Below are positions 55,457-63,780 of a stretch of 64,000 bases of DNA, piece by piece. The notes beneath the pieces are model-generated. The model worked only from the letters and a program-made list of their open reading frames with translations. It did no database searches and had not been told where the DNA came from. The DNA comes from Candidatus Nitrotoga sp. MKT. Lineage in GTDB: Bacteria; Pseudomonadota; Gammaproteobacteria; Burkholderiales; Gallionellaceae. Position 1 is the stretch's first letter, and each line of letters begins with the position of its first letter. The DNA lies in contig QFXH01000008.1 in NCBI GenBank assembly GCA_003402345.1, forward strand, positions 60,770 to 124,769, in the 5' to 3' direction. Both the position numbers and the translations under genes were made by a program.

Positions 55457-56065
55457 TTAAGCCTTCCGTAGACGTAACCAAGACAAGCCTGACAATCCTA
55501 ATAAAATCAATAAAGCAGAAGAAGGTTCTGGAACGTTGTTACTGATAACAGCACTGTTTGCAGCATCAATGACGAGTGGATTTCCAAAGCCGTCGCCTAA
55601 CGCATTGATTTGGGAGAACGATACGTTCGTACTTGTTCCGCTCCCAAGAACATCCACATGAAATAATAATGTCGCTAATGTGAATGCACTGCTTTGAAGA
55701 CTATCAAGATCTGTAGGTGTCAGATAACTTACTTCGGCAAGGTTGATTAATCCACCTGAGACCCCTGAGCTAAAATCACCCGCCTCAGCAGAAGAGATAA
55801 CACCAAGAAATGAGCCCAGACTGTAACTGGTGAAGCTTAACTTGGTTGTATCAAAAGCAATATCTAAGTCAAAGTCGCCTAATGAAGGTGCTCCTCCGGC
55901 ATTCAAACCGCTAATGATCAGATCGAGACTGATATTGTCGCCCGGAAGGGCAGTTTGGCTGGTAGGGGATAGTTTAAGAATCACCCCTCCCGCTGCCAGA
56001 GTACTCATCATGGATAGTCCTAAACCATAAATAATGAGCATGAGTAGTTTTATTTTATATTTCAT
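55457..56065 (-). CDS. PEP-CTERM protein with cohesin-like domain
   Basis: 202 residues. A signal peptide ('LLMLIIYGLGLSMMSTLAAG') precedes a beta-rich domain typical of cohesins ('LSPTSQTALPGDNISLDLII', 'GDFDLDIAFDTTKLSFTSYS'). The C-terminus is a PEP-CTERM sorting signal, 'VPEPSSALLILLGLSGLSW' followed by 'LRLRK', which an exosortase would cleave. It is thus likely surface-anchored or secreted into the matrix. The upstream gene (56115-57941) ends in a dockerin, so the two may bind each other. No exosortase is in the window. Confidence 0.88.
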   Translation of the reverse strand: MKYKIKLLMLIIYGLGLSMMSTLAAGGVILKLSPTSQTALPGDNISLDLIISGLNAGGAPSLGDFDLDIAFDTTKLSFTSYSLGSFLGVISSAEAGDFSSGVSGGLINLAEVSYLTPTDLDSLQSSAFTLATLLFHVDVLGSGTSTNVSFSQINALGDGFGNPLVIDAANSAVISNNVPEPSSALLILLGLSGLSWLRLRKA

Positions 56066-56114
56066 TGTAGTGCTCCTCTTTTCTCTATTAATAATTGGTC
56101 ATCGAATGCTGAAA

Positions 56115-57941
56115 TTATTGGCATAACGCGTTGGTGCATTTGAGCGTGCATTGACGCGCATCATTAGCATTAATCATGAGGTTCCCATCTGCGTCCCTTG
56201 GATCAGTAGCGCTGGATGCGGGAGTATTTTTAGCGGCCATAATTAAATTAATATCAGTTTTGTTGATAAAACTGTCTCCATTAATGTCACAGCGTTGTAC
56301 CTGAACATTTGTCCAAATTTTTGCGGCCGTATCGGAAAGGTTACCAACTGATGCGGTAATGGCATCCGTTCCTACAGTGTTACCCGTGTAACAAAATTCA
56401 GTCTTACCCAGGGCATCTGAGAATTTAAAGTCACCAATAGTGTGAGTACCGGTTACCGCAAAATCAACCCGGATACCAGCTAAAGGATTTGAGTTTTGAT
56501 CTTTGGTAGTGCCGATTACACAATGCTGTGTATTAATCGGATTGGTAGCTGTTTTAGGGCTTATTACAAGACTAGCCAATGAAGCGACTTGTCCTAAAGC
56601 CAAACCGCCTGGATAGCCGTATGAATCAAAGCTGGCAAACCCATAATTGGTGATACCAAAGGGGAGAGTCGCATCCAGATTATGGCTTCCTATCAACACA
56701 GCAACTTGGGCTCCCGAAAACCCGCTGCTGCCGATCGGCGAAAACGAAGCTGATGGAATCGCTGAGCCATCAAGGTTTATGGCGCCGACTATGGCATTGG
56801 GTGCAACTATATTGATAAAGTTTATTGGAAAGCCCGATGCCGGTGTCGTTACGGTATAACCCGCTAAGAATTGTTCCTTGGGTGGAATCAACGTTTCAAA
56901 CGGATCAGAAGTGACACCGTCAAACGACGAGCTGTTAGAGTATTGCGCGACTAAGACCGGTTTGGTTGTGGCGATTTCGGATTGGCCAACGATGATTTGT
57001 TCATAGAATTGACCGCGATTGAGCGTAACGACCAGGCTGCCGTTTATACGTACTTCCGTGCCATTTTGAGATGCCAGGATGCGGAAAGTATCACCTCTAG
57101 TTCGAGTTGCCAGAGGAACGGTTAGAAAGGCTTGTCCCCAAGTACTTGTCGGTGTGAGCTCTTCGACGATATGATCACAAGCGACATTCCCACTAGGGAT
57201 ATTGGCGCATTGATGGCCGCCGAATACAGCGATGGGTTTGTCTGATTGAACAATAGAGCCCGTCAAATCGGCAGGAGCGCTATTCGTGTTTCTGAGTTGA
57301 TAAGTTTGACCCTGATTCAGCGTTATTAAATAAGGAATGCCTGCTGTTCGAATCCCTGTAGTCACGGGAAGCGTAATGGTTACTGTAGTATTGTCTTGCG
57401 TCGCGACAATGCCGAATTGTGTGGCATTAACAACATTAGTATTCTTATAGCCGAGATTAATGTACTCCGTTCCTAAAATATCGGTCGGCAAGCCAAGAAA
57501 TGCGTCTGTCGTAGCCGAAATTCGGTTGAGGCCATAGACGGTCACTTCCGCAGCAGCAGCAACATGGATACCTAGATTTCCGATCGAATCTGAAGTTGTA
57601 ACTTGGGCGGAGCTGGGAATGGTTACCGAAGTAACTGTTCCGGGGGTTACTGTGAACGGTGATGTAAAGGCTAATCCGGGGATTGACACCGTACCGCTAG
57701 TGGCGGTATCGCCGGTAATAAATAAGGTTAGTGCTGGAGTACCAAGATTGCCGTTAAACATCAGCCAAAAATCAGTACCTTTGCTGTCCAGTTGAGCGGC
57801 ATATAAATTTTGAGGCACAGTAACGATGGCCAACAAGCAAATAACTAATTTAATATAAGTGGTGATTTTTGTGGCTAAATTATTGTATAGCCCATTATGT
57901 CGGCTATTTATTTTATTTTTATTTTCATCTGAATTTTTCAT
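56115..57941 (-). CDS. Secreted IgGFc-binding-like protein with C-terminal dockerin
   Basis: 608 residues. A long N-terminal signal ('IKLVICLLAIVTVPQNLYAA') is followed by an IgGFc-binding-like region ('KGTDFWLMFNGNLG', 'TVYGLNRISATTDAFLGLP', 'QFGIVATQDNTTVTI') at about 50-440, then an Ig-like beta domain ('DQNSNPLAGIRVDFAVTG'). The last 60 residues form a dockerin type I: 'CDINGDSFINKTDINLIMAA' and 'DADGNLMINANDARQC', two EF-hand-like calcium loops. It is encoded 49 bp before the cohesin-like gene. Adhesion or surface-assembly role inferred. Confidence 0.82.
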   Translation of the reverse strand: MKNSDENKNKINSRHNGLYNNLATKITTYIKLVICLLAIVTVPQNLYAAQLDSKGTDFWLMFNGNLGTPALTLFITGDTATSGTVSIPGLAFTSPFTVTPGTVTSVTIPSSAQVTTSDSIGNLGIHVAAAAEVTVYGLNRISATTDAFLGLPTDILGTEYINLGYKNTNVVNATQFGIVATQDNTTVTITLPVTTGIRTAGIPYLITLNQGQTYQLRNTNSAPADLTGSIVQSDKPIAVFGGHQCANIPSGNVACDHIVEELTPTSTWGQAFLTVPLATRTRGDTFRILASQNGTEVRINGSLVVTLNRGQFYEQIIVGQSEIATTKPVLVAQYSNSSSFDGVTSDPFETLIPPKEQFLAGYTVTTPASGFPINFINIVAPNAIVGAINLDGSAIPSASFSPIGSSGFSGAQVAVLIGSHNLDATLPFGITNYGFASFDSYGYPGGLALGQVASLASLVISPKTATNPINTQHCVIGTTKDQNSNPLAGIRVDFAVTGTHTIGDFKFSDALGKTEFCYTGNTVGTDAITASVGNLSDTAAKIWTNVQVQRCDINGDSFINKTDINLIMAAKNTPASSATDPRDADGNLMINANDARQCTLKCTNALCQ

Positions 57942-58382
57942 AATTGAACTCCCCTTATTAATAAATTCCTAATTGATAAATCCTGTCATGTGAATTCCAA
58001 CCGTATAAATTAAATTGCCTTTGTCCTACACCCCCTCCCAATTCAATTTCCATACCCTGCATTTCGCCCATTATCAAATTCGAGGCAAGAATCAGTGGTT
58101 CCATCGACCTGAAAGACCCCAGTCGCTTATAAAAAGCGTACCGACCGAGATAAGAGAATAAAAGCAAGAAGCGAGCCATGCATGCATCGCGATGCGAACA
58201 ATCGCTTGTGCTAAGTATGTGTTGGTATCAATTCTCCTGATGTAAAATTTTCCGACACGTATATTTTTTTCGATTGATATACAATATATTATGTTTCAAT
58301 TGGTTAATATATTTCCATTCAGTCGCAGCTTTAGATGGGCGTGCAAAAAGCTGTAAAAATTTCCGACAAAAAACTCTTGGGT
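57942..58382. other. Intergenic region upstream of the dockerin gene
   Basis: About 440 bp, A/T-rich around 58200-58320 (candidate promoter). A short minus-strand frame at 57958-58179 has no recognised domain and no Shine-Dalgarno. Confidence 0.4.
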
Positions 58383-58574
58383 TCACTGACACAGCCCTGT
58401 CGTGCTGAATTTGTAGCTGCTTTCTTTCGCGCCGAAATGCCGGTGGTCACCCTTTCCAACCTCGTTGTCATAGCGCACCACGCAAAAATGAGAGAGAACA
58501 GGCGAGAGCCTATTCTTGACTTTGCTGAGATTGATTGTGGGGTAAACCATCGTACTATCCGTCGCGTCATCCAA
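58383..58574 (-). pseudogene. DUF6516-like toxin relic 2
   Basis: The frame ends 'VVRYDNEVGKGDHRHFG' and 'AKESSYKFSTTGLCQ'. 'YDN-x-x-GKGDHRHxG...YxF' is the hallmark C-terminal stretch of DUF6516 proteins, here cut short before the normal end and without the N-terminal half. Related DNA occurs at 44.9-45.0 kb. Confidence 0.55.
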
Positions 58575-58598
58575 GGCAATGGACGCTTACCCAATCCA

Positions 58599-59366
58599 TC
58601 AAGGCTTGACAAAGCGAAATGCGAATTTGTCTGTCGGAATTTCCATATCGAAATAAGCTTGATTGCGTGGATCGGATGGATTGCGAAGAAAGTTGCTTTC
58701 TTGTTCAAGTCGGAAACCGACTTTTTGAATTTCATCCAAAACGATAGCTTGGTCCATGCGATGGAGCGTTTTTGCCGTTGCAATATCAGCGCCCGTCTTG
58801 GTGGAGTGGTCGATCACAATGAGGTGTCCGCCAGGCTTCAATGCTTTGAATAATCGCTGGTTCAACCGGGCACGACGGGCAGCCGACAGGTAGGCGCTAT
58901 TGTGATAATTCATGATGTTGGTGATCAAATCCAGTTTGGGCGCATCATTGGGTATGGGGTCTTCGAAGGGGCGTATCACCGGCACAATGTTTGACTGGGG
59001 GTGATCGGTCAGTCGTTTGATGAATGTTGGCCGTTGATTGTCCCCTTGCGCCCATACCGTTCCGGTGCTTCCAACAGCCAGCGCAAGCAGCTGTGTCGTG
59101 TATCCATTGCCAGTTGCAAGATCCAGTACCCGCATACCTGGCCGCGCTTGGGCGAACTGCAGGAACTCAACCGGTTTGCGTGTAGCATCAGCACGTTTGT
59201 CTTCAATAGTTCGAATGGGGCTGCTAACCGCCTGTTGGTAAAAATCGGATAGTGTTCGCGGGTTGCTTAATTCAGGCGCTGCGTATCCGGTTATTCCGCA
59301 TACAAAGCCAAAGATAGCGATAAGCATCATTACCCATCGGCCACCCAAGCAGTATTGGGTAATCAC
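58599..59366 (-). CDS. Exported SAM-dependent methyltransferase, paralog 1
   Basis: 255 residues. A hydrophobic signal segment ('VMMLIAIFGFVCGITGYA') is followed by a COG4798-like methyltransferase domain: 'RPGMRVLDLATGNGYTTQLL' (motif I), 'WAQGDNQRPTFIKRL', 'LKPGGHLIVIDHSTKTGAD' and 'LHRMDQAIVLDEIQKVGFRL'. The start is GTG 59366, aligned with the paralog's start. Methylation outside the cytoplasm would need exported SAM, so the true substrate or even the activity is uncertain. The second copy (59519-60286) lies immediately upstream. Confidence 0.82.
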   Translation of the reverse strand: MITQYCLGGRWVMMLIAIFGFVCGITGYAAPELSNPRTLSDFYQQAVSSPIRTIEDKRADATRKPVEFLQFAQARPGMRVLDLATGNGYTTQLLALAVGSTGTVWAQGDNQRPTFIKRLTDHPQSNIVPVIRPFEDPIPNDAPKLDLITNIMNYHNSAYLSAARRARLNQRLFKALKPGGHLIVIDHSTKTGADIATAKTLHRMDQAIVLDEIQKVGFRLEQESNFLRNPSDPRNQAYFDMEIPTDKFAFRFVKP

Positions 59367-59436
59367 AAAAAAATCTTTTCAAAAACATCAAGGCGTAGGA
59401 TATTTTTTAGTGGGACGGTCATCCCATGTATTTGGA

Positions 59437-59491
59437 GCTTGCCTACAAACATACAAAGGAACGCTAATGTCCAAAATGTGTGTAGGCAAGC
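59437..59491. repeat. Inverted repeat between the two methyltransferase genes
   Basis: 'gcttgcctacaaaca' (59437-59451) and 'tgtgtgtaggcaagc' (59477-59491) pair in 14 of 15 positions around a 25-base loop. No T-run follows on the minus strand, so this is a hairpin of unknown role in the intergenic part of the transcript. Confidence 0.55.
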
Positions 59492-59518
59492 GTCCATGGC
59501 AATGGATGCCTCTACCTA

Positions 59519-60286
59519 TCAAGGCTTGACGAAGCGCAAGGCAAATTTGTCTGACGGAATTTTCATCTTGAAGAAAGCTTGGTCACGGGGGTCAGACGGA
59601 TTGTGTAGGAAGCTGCTTTCTTCTTCGAGCTGGAAACCTGCCTTCAAAAATTCTTCACCAACGAGTTTTTCGTCAATACGGTGAAGTGATTTTGCTGCTG
59701 AAACTCCACTGCCCGGCTTTGCTGAGTGATCAATTACAACGAGATGTCCACCAGATTTCAATGCATCAAACAATCGTTGGTTTAGTTTGGAACGGTCAAC
59801 GGGTTTATAGGCGATATCATGGTAGTTCAGGATGATGGTAATCAAGTCTAGCTTGGGTATATCACTGGGGATAGGGTCTTCAAAAGAGCTTATTACCGGA
59901 ACGATGTTCGGTTGGGGATGGTCGGACAACCGTTTGACGAGTGCTGGCCGTTGTTGGTCCCCTTGTGCCCATACGGTCCCCTTGCTTCCAACAACCAGCG
60001 CGAGTAGCTGCGTGGTGTTTCCCCCGCCTGCCGCAATATCCATTACCAGCATACCTGGCCGCACTTGGGCGAACTGCAGAAATTCAATGGGTTTGCGTGT
60101 TGCATCAGCACGCCTGTCTTCATCGGTTCGTATTGGGCTGTTAACCGCCTGTTGGTAACCCTCATTTACAGCTTGCAAATTATCCCATTGCGGCGAGGTA
60201 TAGCCGTTAACACCCCATGCCAAACCAAAACTGGCGATTAACGCCGGAAGCCATCGCCTAGTTACGTAGTATTTTGTTGTTAACAT
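59519..60286 (-). CDS. Exported SAM-dependent methyltransferase, paralog 2
   Basis: 255 residues, same layout as paralog 1: signal segment ('LPALIASFGLAWGVNGYTSP'), motif I 'GMLVMDIAAGGGNTTQLLAL', 'KGTVWAQGDQQRPALVKRLS', 'LKSGGHLVVIDHSAKPGSG' and C-terminus 'DKFALRFVKP', identical in both. ATG 60286 has AAAGGAA before it. The pair evidently arose by tandem duplication. A promoter is expected in 60287-60455. Confidence 0.83.
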   Translation of the reverse strand: MLTTKYYVTRRWLPALIASFGLAWGVNGYTSPQWDNLQAVNEGYQQAVNSPIRTDEDRRADATRKPIEFLQFAQVRPGMLVMDIAAGGGNTTQLLALVVGSKGTVWAQGDQQRPALVKRLSDHPQPNIVPVISSFEDPIPSDIPKLDLITIILNYHDIAYKPVDRSKLNQRLFDALKSGGHLVVIDHSAKPGSGVSAAKSLHRIDEKLVGEEFLKAGFQLEEESSFLHNPSDPRDQAFFKMKIPSDKFALRFVKP

Positions 60287-60455
60287 GAAGATTCCTTTCA
60301 AAAGTGTTGTTAAGTTGTGGTGGCACCGTACTCATTTTGCAGCTTTTTGATAGGTGGTGTGATGCTGCTGAGTCAGTAAAATTTTACACTGGCCTTACAC
60401 GGAGCGGGAACAGCCGGAAGTTAAACAGTCTGACTCGCTAAAAGCGAATGGATAT

Positions 60456-60531
60456 TGGTGCCCCGAAGACGAATCGAACGTCCGACCTACCCCTTAGGAG
60501 GGGGTCGCTCTATCCACTGAGCTACCGAGGC
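60456..60531 (-). tRNA. tRNA-Arg (anticodon CCU)
   Basis: 76 nt with encoded CCA. Acceptor GCCTCGG pairs with TCGGGGC; D-arm GCTC/GAGC; anticodon stem ACCCC/GGGGT encloses the loop CTCCTAA with anticodon CCT, reading AGG; T-arm GGACG-TTCGATT-CGTCT. All four arms fold. It stands alone between the methyltransferase pair and the FAD oxidoreductase gene. Confidence 0.95.
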
Positions 60532-60940
60532 GCGCGCCTATTCTAACGCAAATGAACTTTGATCACACCTCTGCTATTCACAATTTGTTTAGTCTAACTT
60601 ATTCATAAAGAGGGCAAATAACACTCGTAATTATTTAATATAATGTATTTTTTAAGAAATGCATTCGTAAACTGCCATGCGTACGCAGTGCCGTGGTAAA
60701 CCGATGGAATGTGGCTGACCTACCGTCCGCAACCGGGAAAATGCGGGGTCTTTGATCAGGCATTTGTGTTGCTTTTATATGGCTTCAAAAAATTGAATTC
60801 CTACGCTTCAAGTTGTAAGAGTTGGGGTCCAATCTACGACTGGTACGGGTGTAACCATAGTTTCATGAAAAACACCAAGACTACATGATTCAGTTAATGC
60901 CCAATCTTGAGCGTCACTTCCACTGAGCAAGGTATACCTC
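60532..60940. other. Intergenic region
   Basis: About 410 bp between tRNA-Arg and the FAD oxidoreductase gene. No gene could be supported. It should include the promoters of the tRNA (-) and of the downstream operon (+). Confidence 0.45.
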
Positions 60941-62068
60941 ATGTATCGTTTGATCATGGTGGGCGGTGGACACGCGCAACTCAGCGTGCTTAAAACCCTT
61001 GCCCAAAAATCTTTGGGCATTGATGCGGTACTGATTACCCCCAGCCCTTACCAAATCTATTCAGGCATGTTGCCGGGATGGATAGCCGGACATTACAGCC
61101 TGTCGGATTGCCGGATCGATCTGCGCCCGCTGGCAGCATCCGCCGGGGCACGCCTGATCTTTGCCCAAGTCGTTGGAATAGATGCCCAGCAATGCCGAAT
61201 CTCGCTTTCAGATGGCATGCACCTTGATTACGATGGTTTGTCGCTCGATGTGGGCAGCGAGGCTGATCTATCATTACTGGAGGTGGCGGGAGAGCGTTTG
61301 CTGCCGATCAAGCCGCTGGGAAATTTTGTACAACGTTGGCCGGCTATACTCAACGCTGCATCGCAACAGGATCATTATCGGCTTGTGGTGGTCGGCGGTG
61401 GTGCGGCTGGCGTCGAGCTGGCATTTGCCGCGCAATATGCTTTTGCCAAGCGGCGGTGCAAGCAAGCTTCAGTCGCGTTGGTCGCTTCGGAGGGCGGCAT
61501 TCTGCCGGGTCATGCGAGTGGGGTGAAGCATCGTACCCGTACGTTGTTGGAGCAGCGTGGCATTACGTTGTATCAGGCGCAAGCAGTGGGTACCTTAAAA
61601 GGGGTTGCACTTTCCAATGGGCAATCCCTGTTTGCGGATTGCATCATTGCCGCGACCGGTGCGCGTCCGCCCGCTTGGCTGCGTAATTCCGGTCTTGCGC
61701 TGGATGAACAGGGCTACGTCCTCGTGGATGCACAGCACCGAAGCATCTCCCATCCCAATGTATTTGCCGCCGGCGATGTGTGTATGCGTAGTGACATTCA
61801 GCTTGCGCATTCCGGTGTGCACGCGGTATTTGCCGGGCCGGTACTGGCGCACAACCTGATTGCGGCCATTAATGGGCACACACTTGAAAGCTACCGGCCA
61901 CGTAAAAAATCCTTGTATTTGCTGGCGACTGGCCCGAAACACGCCATCGCATCCTGGGGTGCGTTCAGCGCCCAAGGGCATTGGGTGTGGTGCTGGAAGG
62001 ATTGGATCGATCGCCGCTTCATGCACAAAAATGGCACATTGAATCGCTTGCATAATGGCGAGAAATAA
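60941..62068 (+). CDS. FAD-dependent pyridine-nucleotide-disulfide-type oxidoreductase
   Basis: 375 residues. FAD-binding GxGxxx-type start 'LIMVGGGHAQLSVLKTLAQK', NAD(P)-domain 'YRLVVVGGGAAGVELAFAAQ' and FAD-ribityl motif 'VFAAGDVCMR'. It resembles type II NADH dehydrogenases and, more closely by its short form ('PYQIYSGMLPGWIAGHYS'), the FAD oxidoreductase domain fused to SelD in some bacteria. No selenophosphate synthase part is present. Electron donor/acceptor unknown; quinone reduction at the membrane is plausible. Next genes are an ECF sigma factor and its zinc anti-sigma, starting 20 bases on. Confidence 0.82.
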   Translation: MYRLIMVGGGHAQLSVLKTLAQKSLGIDAVLITPSPYQIYSGMLPGWIAGHYSLSDCRIDLRPLAASAGARLIFAQVVGIDAQQCRISLSDGMHLDYDGLSLDVGSEADLSLLEVAGERLLPIKPLGNFVQRWPAILNAASQQDHYRLVVVGGGAAGVELAFAAQYAFAKRRCKQASVALVASEGGILPGHASGVKHRTRTLLEQRGITLYQAQAVGTLKGVALSNGQSLFADCIIAATGARPPAWLRNSGLALDEQGYVLVDAQHRSISHPNVFAAGDVCMRSDIQLAHSGVHAVFAGPVLAHNLIAAINGHTLESYRPRKKSLYLLATGPKHAIASWGAFSAQGHWVWCWKDWIDRRFMHKNGTLNRLHNGEK

Positions 62069-62088
62069 AATTGAACTGTGGGAAAGTA

Positions 62089-62724
62089 ATGGTTACCGAT
62101 CGGGATCACAAAGATAATACTCAGCAGGCCGTAAATTTGCTGGCTGATGCGGCATTTCTGGAAGACATACGCAAACAGATGATCAAGTTCGCTATGCTCC
62201 AGCTTGGAGACGGTCACTTGGCAGAAGATGCGGTGCAGGAAGCTTTGATCGGTGCGTTGAAAAATGCCGCCTCCTTTGGTGGGCGCGCCGCACTTAAAAC
62301 CTGGATATTTGCTATTTTGAAGAACAAGATTGTGGATACGCTGCGACACAAGCAACGGATGGTGAATGCCAGTAGCTTGTTGCGCGAGGAAGATGATGGC
62401 GAGGCGCTTTCCGAATTGTTCGACCAGAAAGGATTTTGGCAGCAAGATGAACGTCCAATAGCATGGGGCAATCCCGAAGCGTCCCTGCATGAGTCGTATT
62501 TCTGGTGTGTGTTTGAAGCGTGTCTGGAACGTTTGCCGCCCAAACAGGCGCGAGCATTTATGATGCGGGAATTTATCGAGCTGGATGCCGACGAAGTTTG
62601 TGATGCCATGAATTTAACCACCAGCAACCTGCATGTGTTGTTGTATCGCGCACGTCTGCGTTTGCGCGAGTGCATTGAAAACAGATGGTATCTGCAGGGA
62701 GAGCGAAATGATGAATTGCCGTAA
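62089..62724 (+). CDS. ECF-family RNA polymerase sigma factor
   Basis: About 211 residues. Region 2 is 'LEDIRKQMIKFAMLQLGDGH', 'LAEDAVQEALIGALKN' and 'ALKTWIFAILKNKIVDTLR'. Region 4 is 'CLERLPPKQARAFMMREFIE', 'LDADEVCDAMNLTTSNLHVL' and 'LYRARLRLREC', the usual -35 recognition helix-turn-helix. ATG 62089 has GGGAAAG; a TTG 18 bases earlier is possible. Its stop lies 17 bases inside the anti-sigma gene. Confidence 0.93.
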   Translation: MVTDRDHKDNTQQAVNLLADAAFLEDIRKQMIKFAMLQLGDGHLAEDAVQEALIGALKNAASFGGRAALKTWIFAILKNKIVDTLRHKQRMVNASSLLREEDDGEALSELFDQKGFWQQDERPIAWGNPEASLHESYFWCVFEACLERLPPKQARAFMMREFIELDADEVCDAMNLTTSNLHVLLYRARLRLRECIENRWYLQGERNDELP

Positions 62725-62932
62725 CGCTACGCGCCTGATGTCTGAAGCGCAAGAACGACCCCTCTCGATCGCCGAGCGGGTGTCATTGAAGTTGCACGTG
62801 ATTATGTGCAGCGGTTGCCAGAACTTTAAAGATCAAATGGGTACGCTCAGATTGATAACGCGTGCCTATGCAAAGGGGGAAACGAGCACCTTGATTTGCA
62901 AAGATAACATCGAGTCCACGGATAAATCATAG
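62708..62932 (+). CDS. Zinc-finger anti-sigma factor (zf-HC2)
   Basis: 74 residues. The zinc-binding anti-sigma pattern is present: an early Cys ('MMNCRNATRLMSEAQERPLS') and 'LKLHVIMCSGCQNF' (H-x3-C-x2-C). It is soluble with no membrane span, so a cytoplasmic redox- or metal-responsive switch is likely. The start overlaps the sigma gene by 17 bases, and GGGAGAG precedes it. It should hold the sigma factor inactive. Confidence 0.88.
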   Translation: MMNCRNATRLMSEAQERPLSIAERVSLKLHVIMCSGCQNFKDQMGTLRLITRAYAKGETSTLICKDNIESTDKS

Positions 62933-63124
62933 TAATAGTGGTCATGCCAGCTTTATTCGGGCGTGTAGGATGGAAATGCGCCACCGTGACGCTATACTGG
63001 CTGACGTTTGATAAAGCCGGGTACGATAATTGCGGGACGGCTTCTGAATATTTTGGAGAGTTACTATGATTCCAACTACAGTACATACAGCCTTGTTTGT
63101 TAACTTGCCCTGAATTGAAAGAAG

Positions 63125-63595
63125 ATGGCTGCGCATAAATTATCCCTGTCGGTGCAGTATGCGGTAGAGAAGGCGGGTCTGCCCACACGTCAGCAGTTCC
63201 GCCGTTGGATCAACGCTGCATTGCAATGCGATGTGCAAACCGTGCTGCGTATCGTAGACGAAATAGAGGGGCGCGCACTAAATAAACAATTTCGCGGTAA
63301 GAATTACGCTACTAACGTACTTACGTTTGTGTATACAGATACCGGCCAATTGCCTGACAAAACCGAATTGCTGTATGGCGATATCGTGATCTGTGCGCCG
63401 GTGGTCGAACGCGAAGTGCGTGAGCAACACAAGGATTTGCAAGCGCACTTCGCTCATCTCACTATTCATGGCGCCCTGCATTTACAAGGATATGACCATG
63501 AAAATGACCAGGATGCCGCCATAATGGAAGCACTGGAAACTAAGCTGCTGGTAAAGCTAGGGTATGTTGATCCTTACAAAGTTGTAGTTGAATGA
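63125..63595 (+). CDS. ybeY: Endoribonuclease YbeY
   Basis: 156 residues. The UPF0054 zinc motif is 'FAHLTIHGALHLQGYDHEND' (H-G-x-L-H-L-x-G-Y-D-H). Upstream, 'LNKQFRGKNYATNVLTFVYT' has the conserved N-x-x-(F/Y)-R-x-x-x-x-x-T-D/N-V-L-S/T-F. It functions in 16S rRNA 3' maturation and ribosome quality control. It is not next to phoH or lnt here, as in many proteobacteria. A possible 15-codon ORF with a good Shine-Dalgarno stands just upstream (63066-63113). Confidence 0.95.
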   Translation: MAAHKLSLSVQYAVEKAGLPTRQQFRRWINAALQCDVQTVLRIVDEIEGRALNKQFRGKNYATNVLTFVYTDTGQLPDKTELLYGDIVICAPVVEREVREQHKDLQAHFAHLTIHGALHLQGYDHENDQDAAIMEALETKLLVKLGYVDPYKVVVE

Positions 63596-63724
63596 AGGTT
63601 TTTTCATATGGCTAATCATCTTAAACGATGGTTTGATTCAACGCAGTTTAAGAAAGCAAGCCACGAAGCAAAGAGTTTATTGTTAGTGCGGAGTAATGGT
63701 TAATACATCGTAAACAAGCACTAT

Positions 63725-63765
63725 TAATCCGGCACGAATTGAACTTGACTGCCGTTCGTGCTGAG
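63725..63765. repeat. 41-bp repeat, copy 2, next to IS110-type element
   Basis: Identical to 35972-36012 over 41 bp. Where copy 1 continues 'cttatcgaag', copy 2 switches after ctgag to sequence leading into the transposase gene 16 bases away. That fits insertion of an IS110-like element into a REP-type site. Confidence 0.75.
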
Positions 63766-63780
63766 ATTCTATGGTTCGTG

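Noticed and set aside
57330..57360. tRNA T-loop-like 'gttcgaatccc'
   Set aside because: Lies inside the dockerin-protein gene and no other tRNA arm can be formed around it.
57958..58179. 73-codon minus-strand frame
   Set aside because: No domain, no Shine-Dalgarno, and located in an intergenic A/T-rich stretch.
58335..58853. 172-codon plus-strand frame
   Set aside because: Antisense to the DUF6516 relic and to the methyltransferase C-terminus; no independent support.
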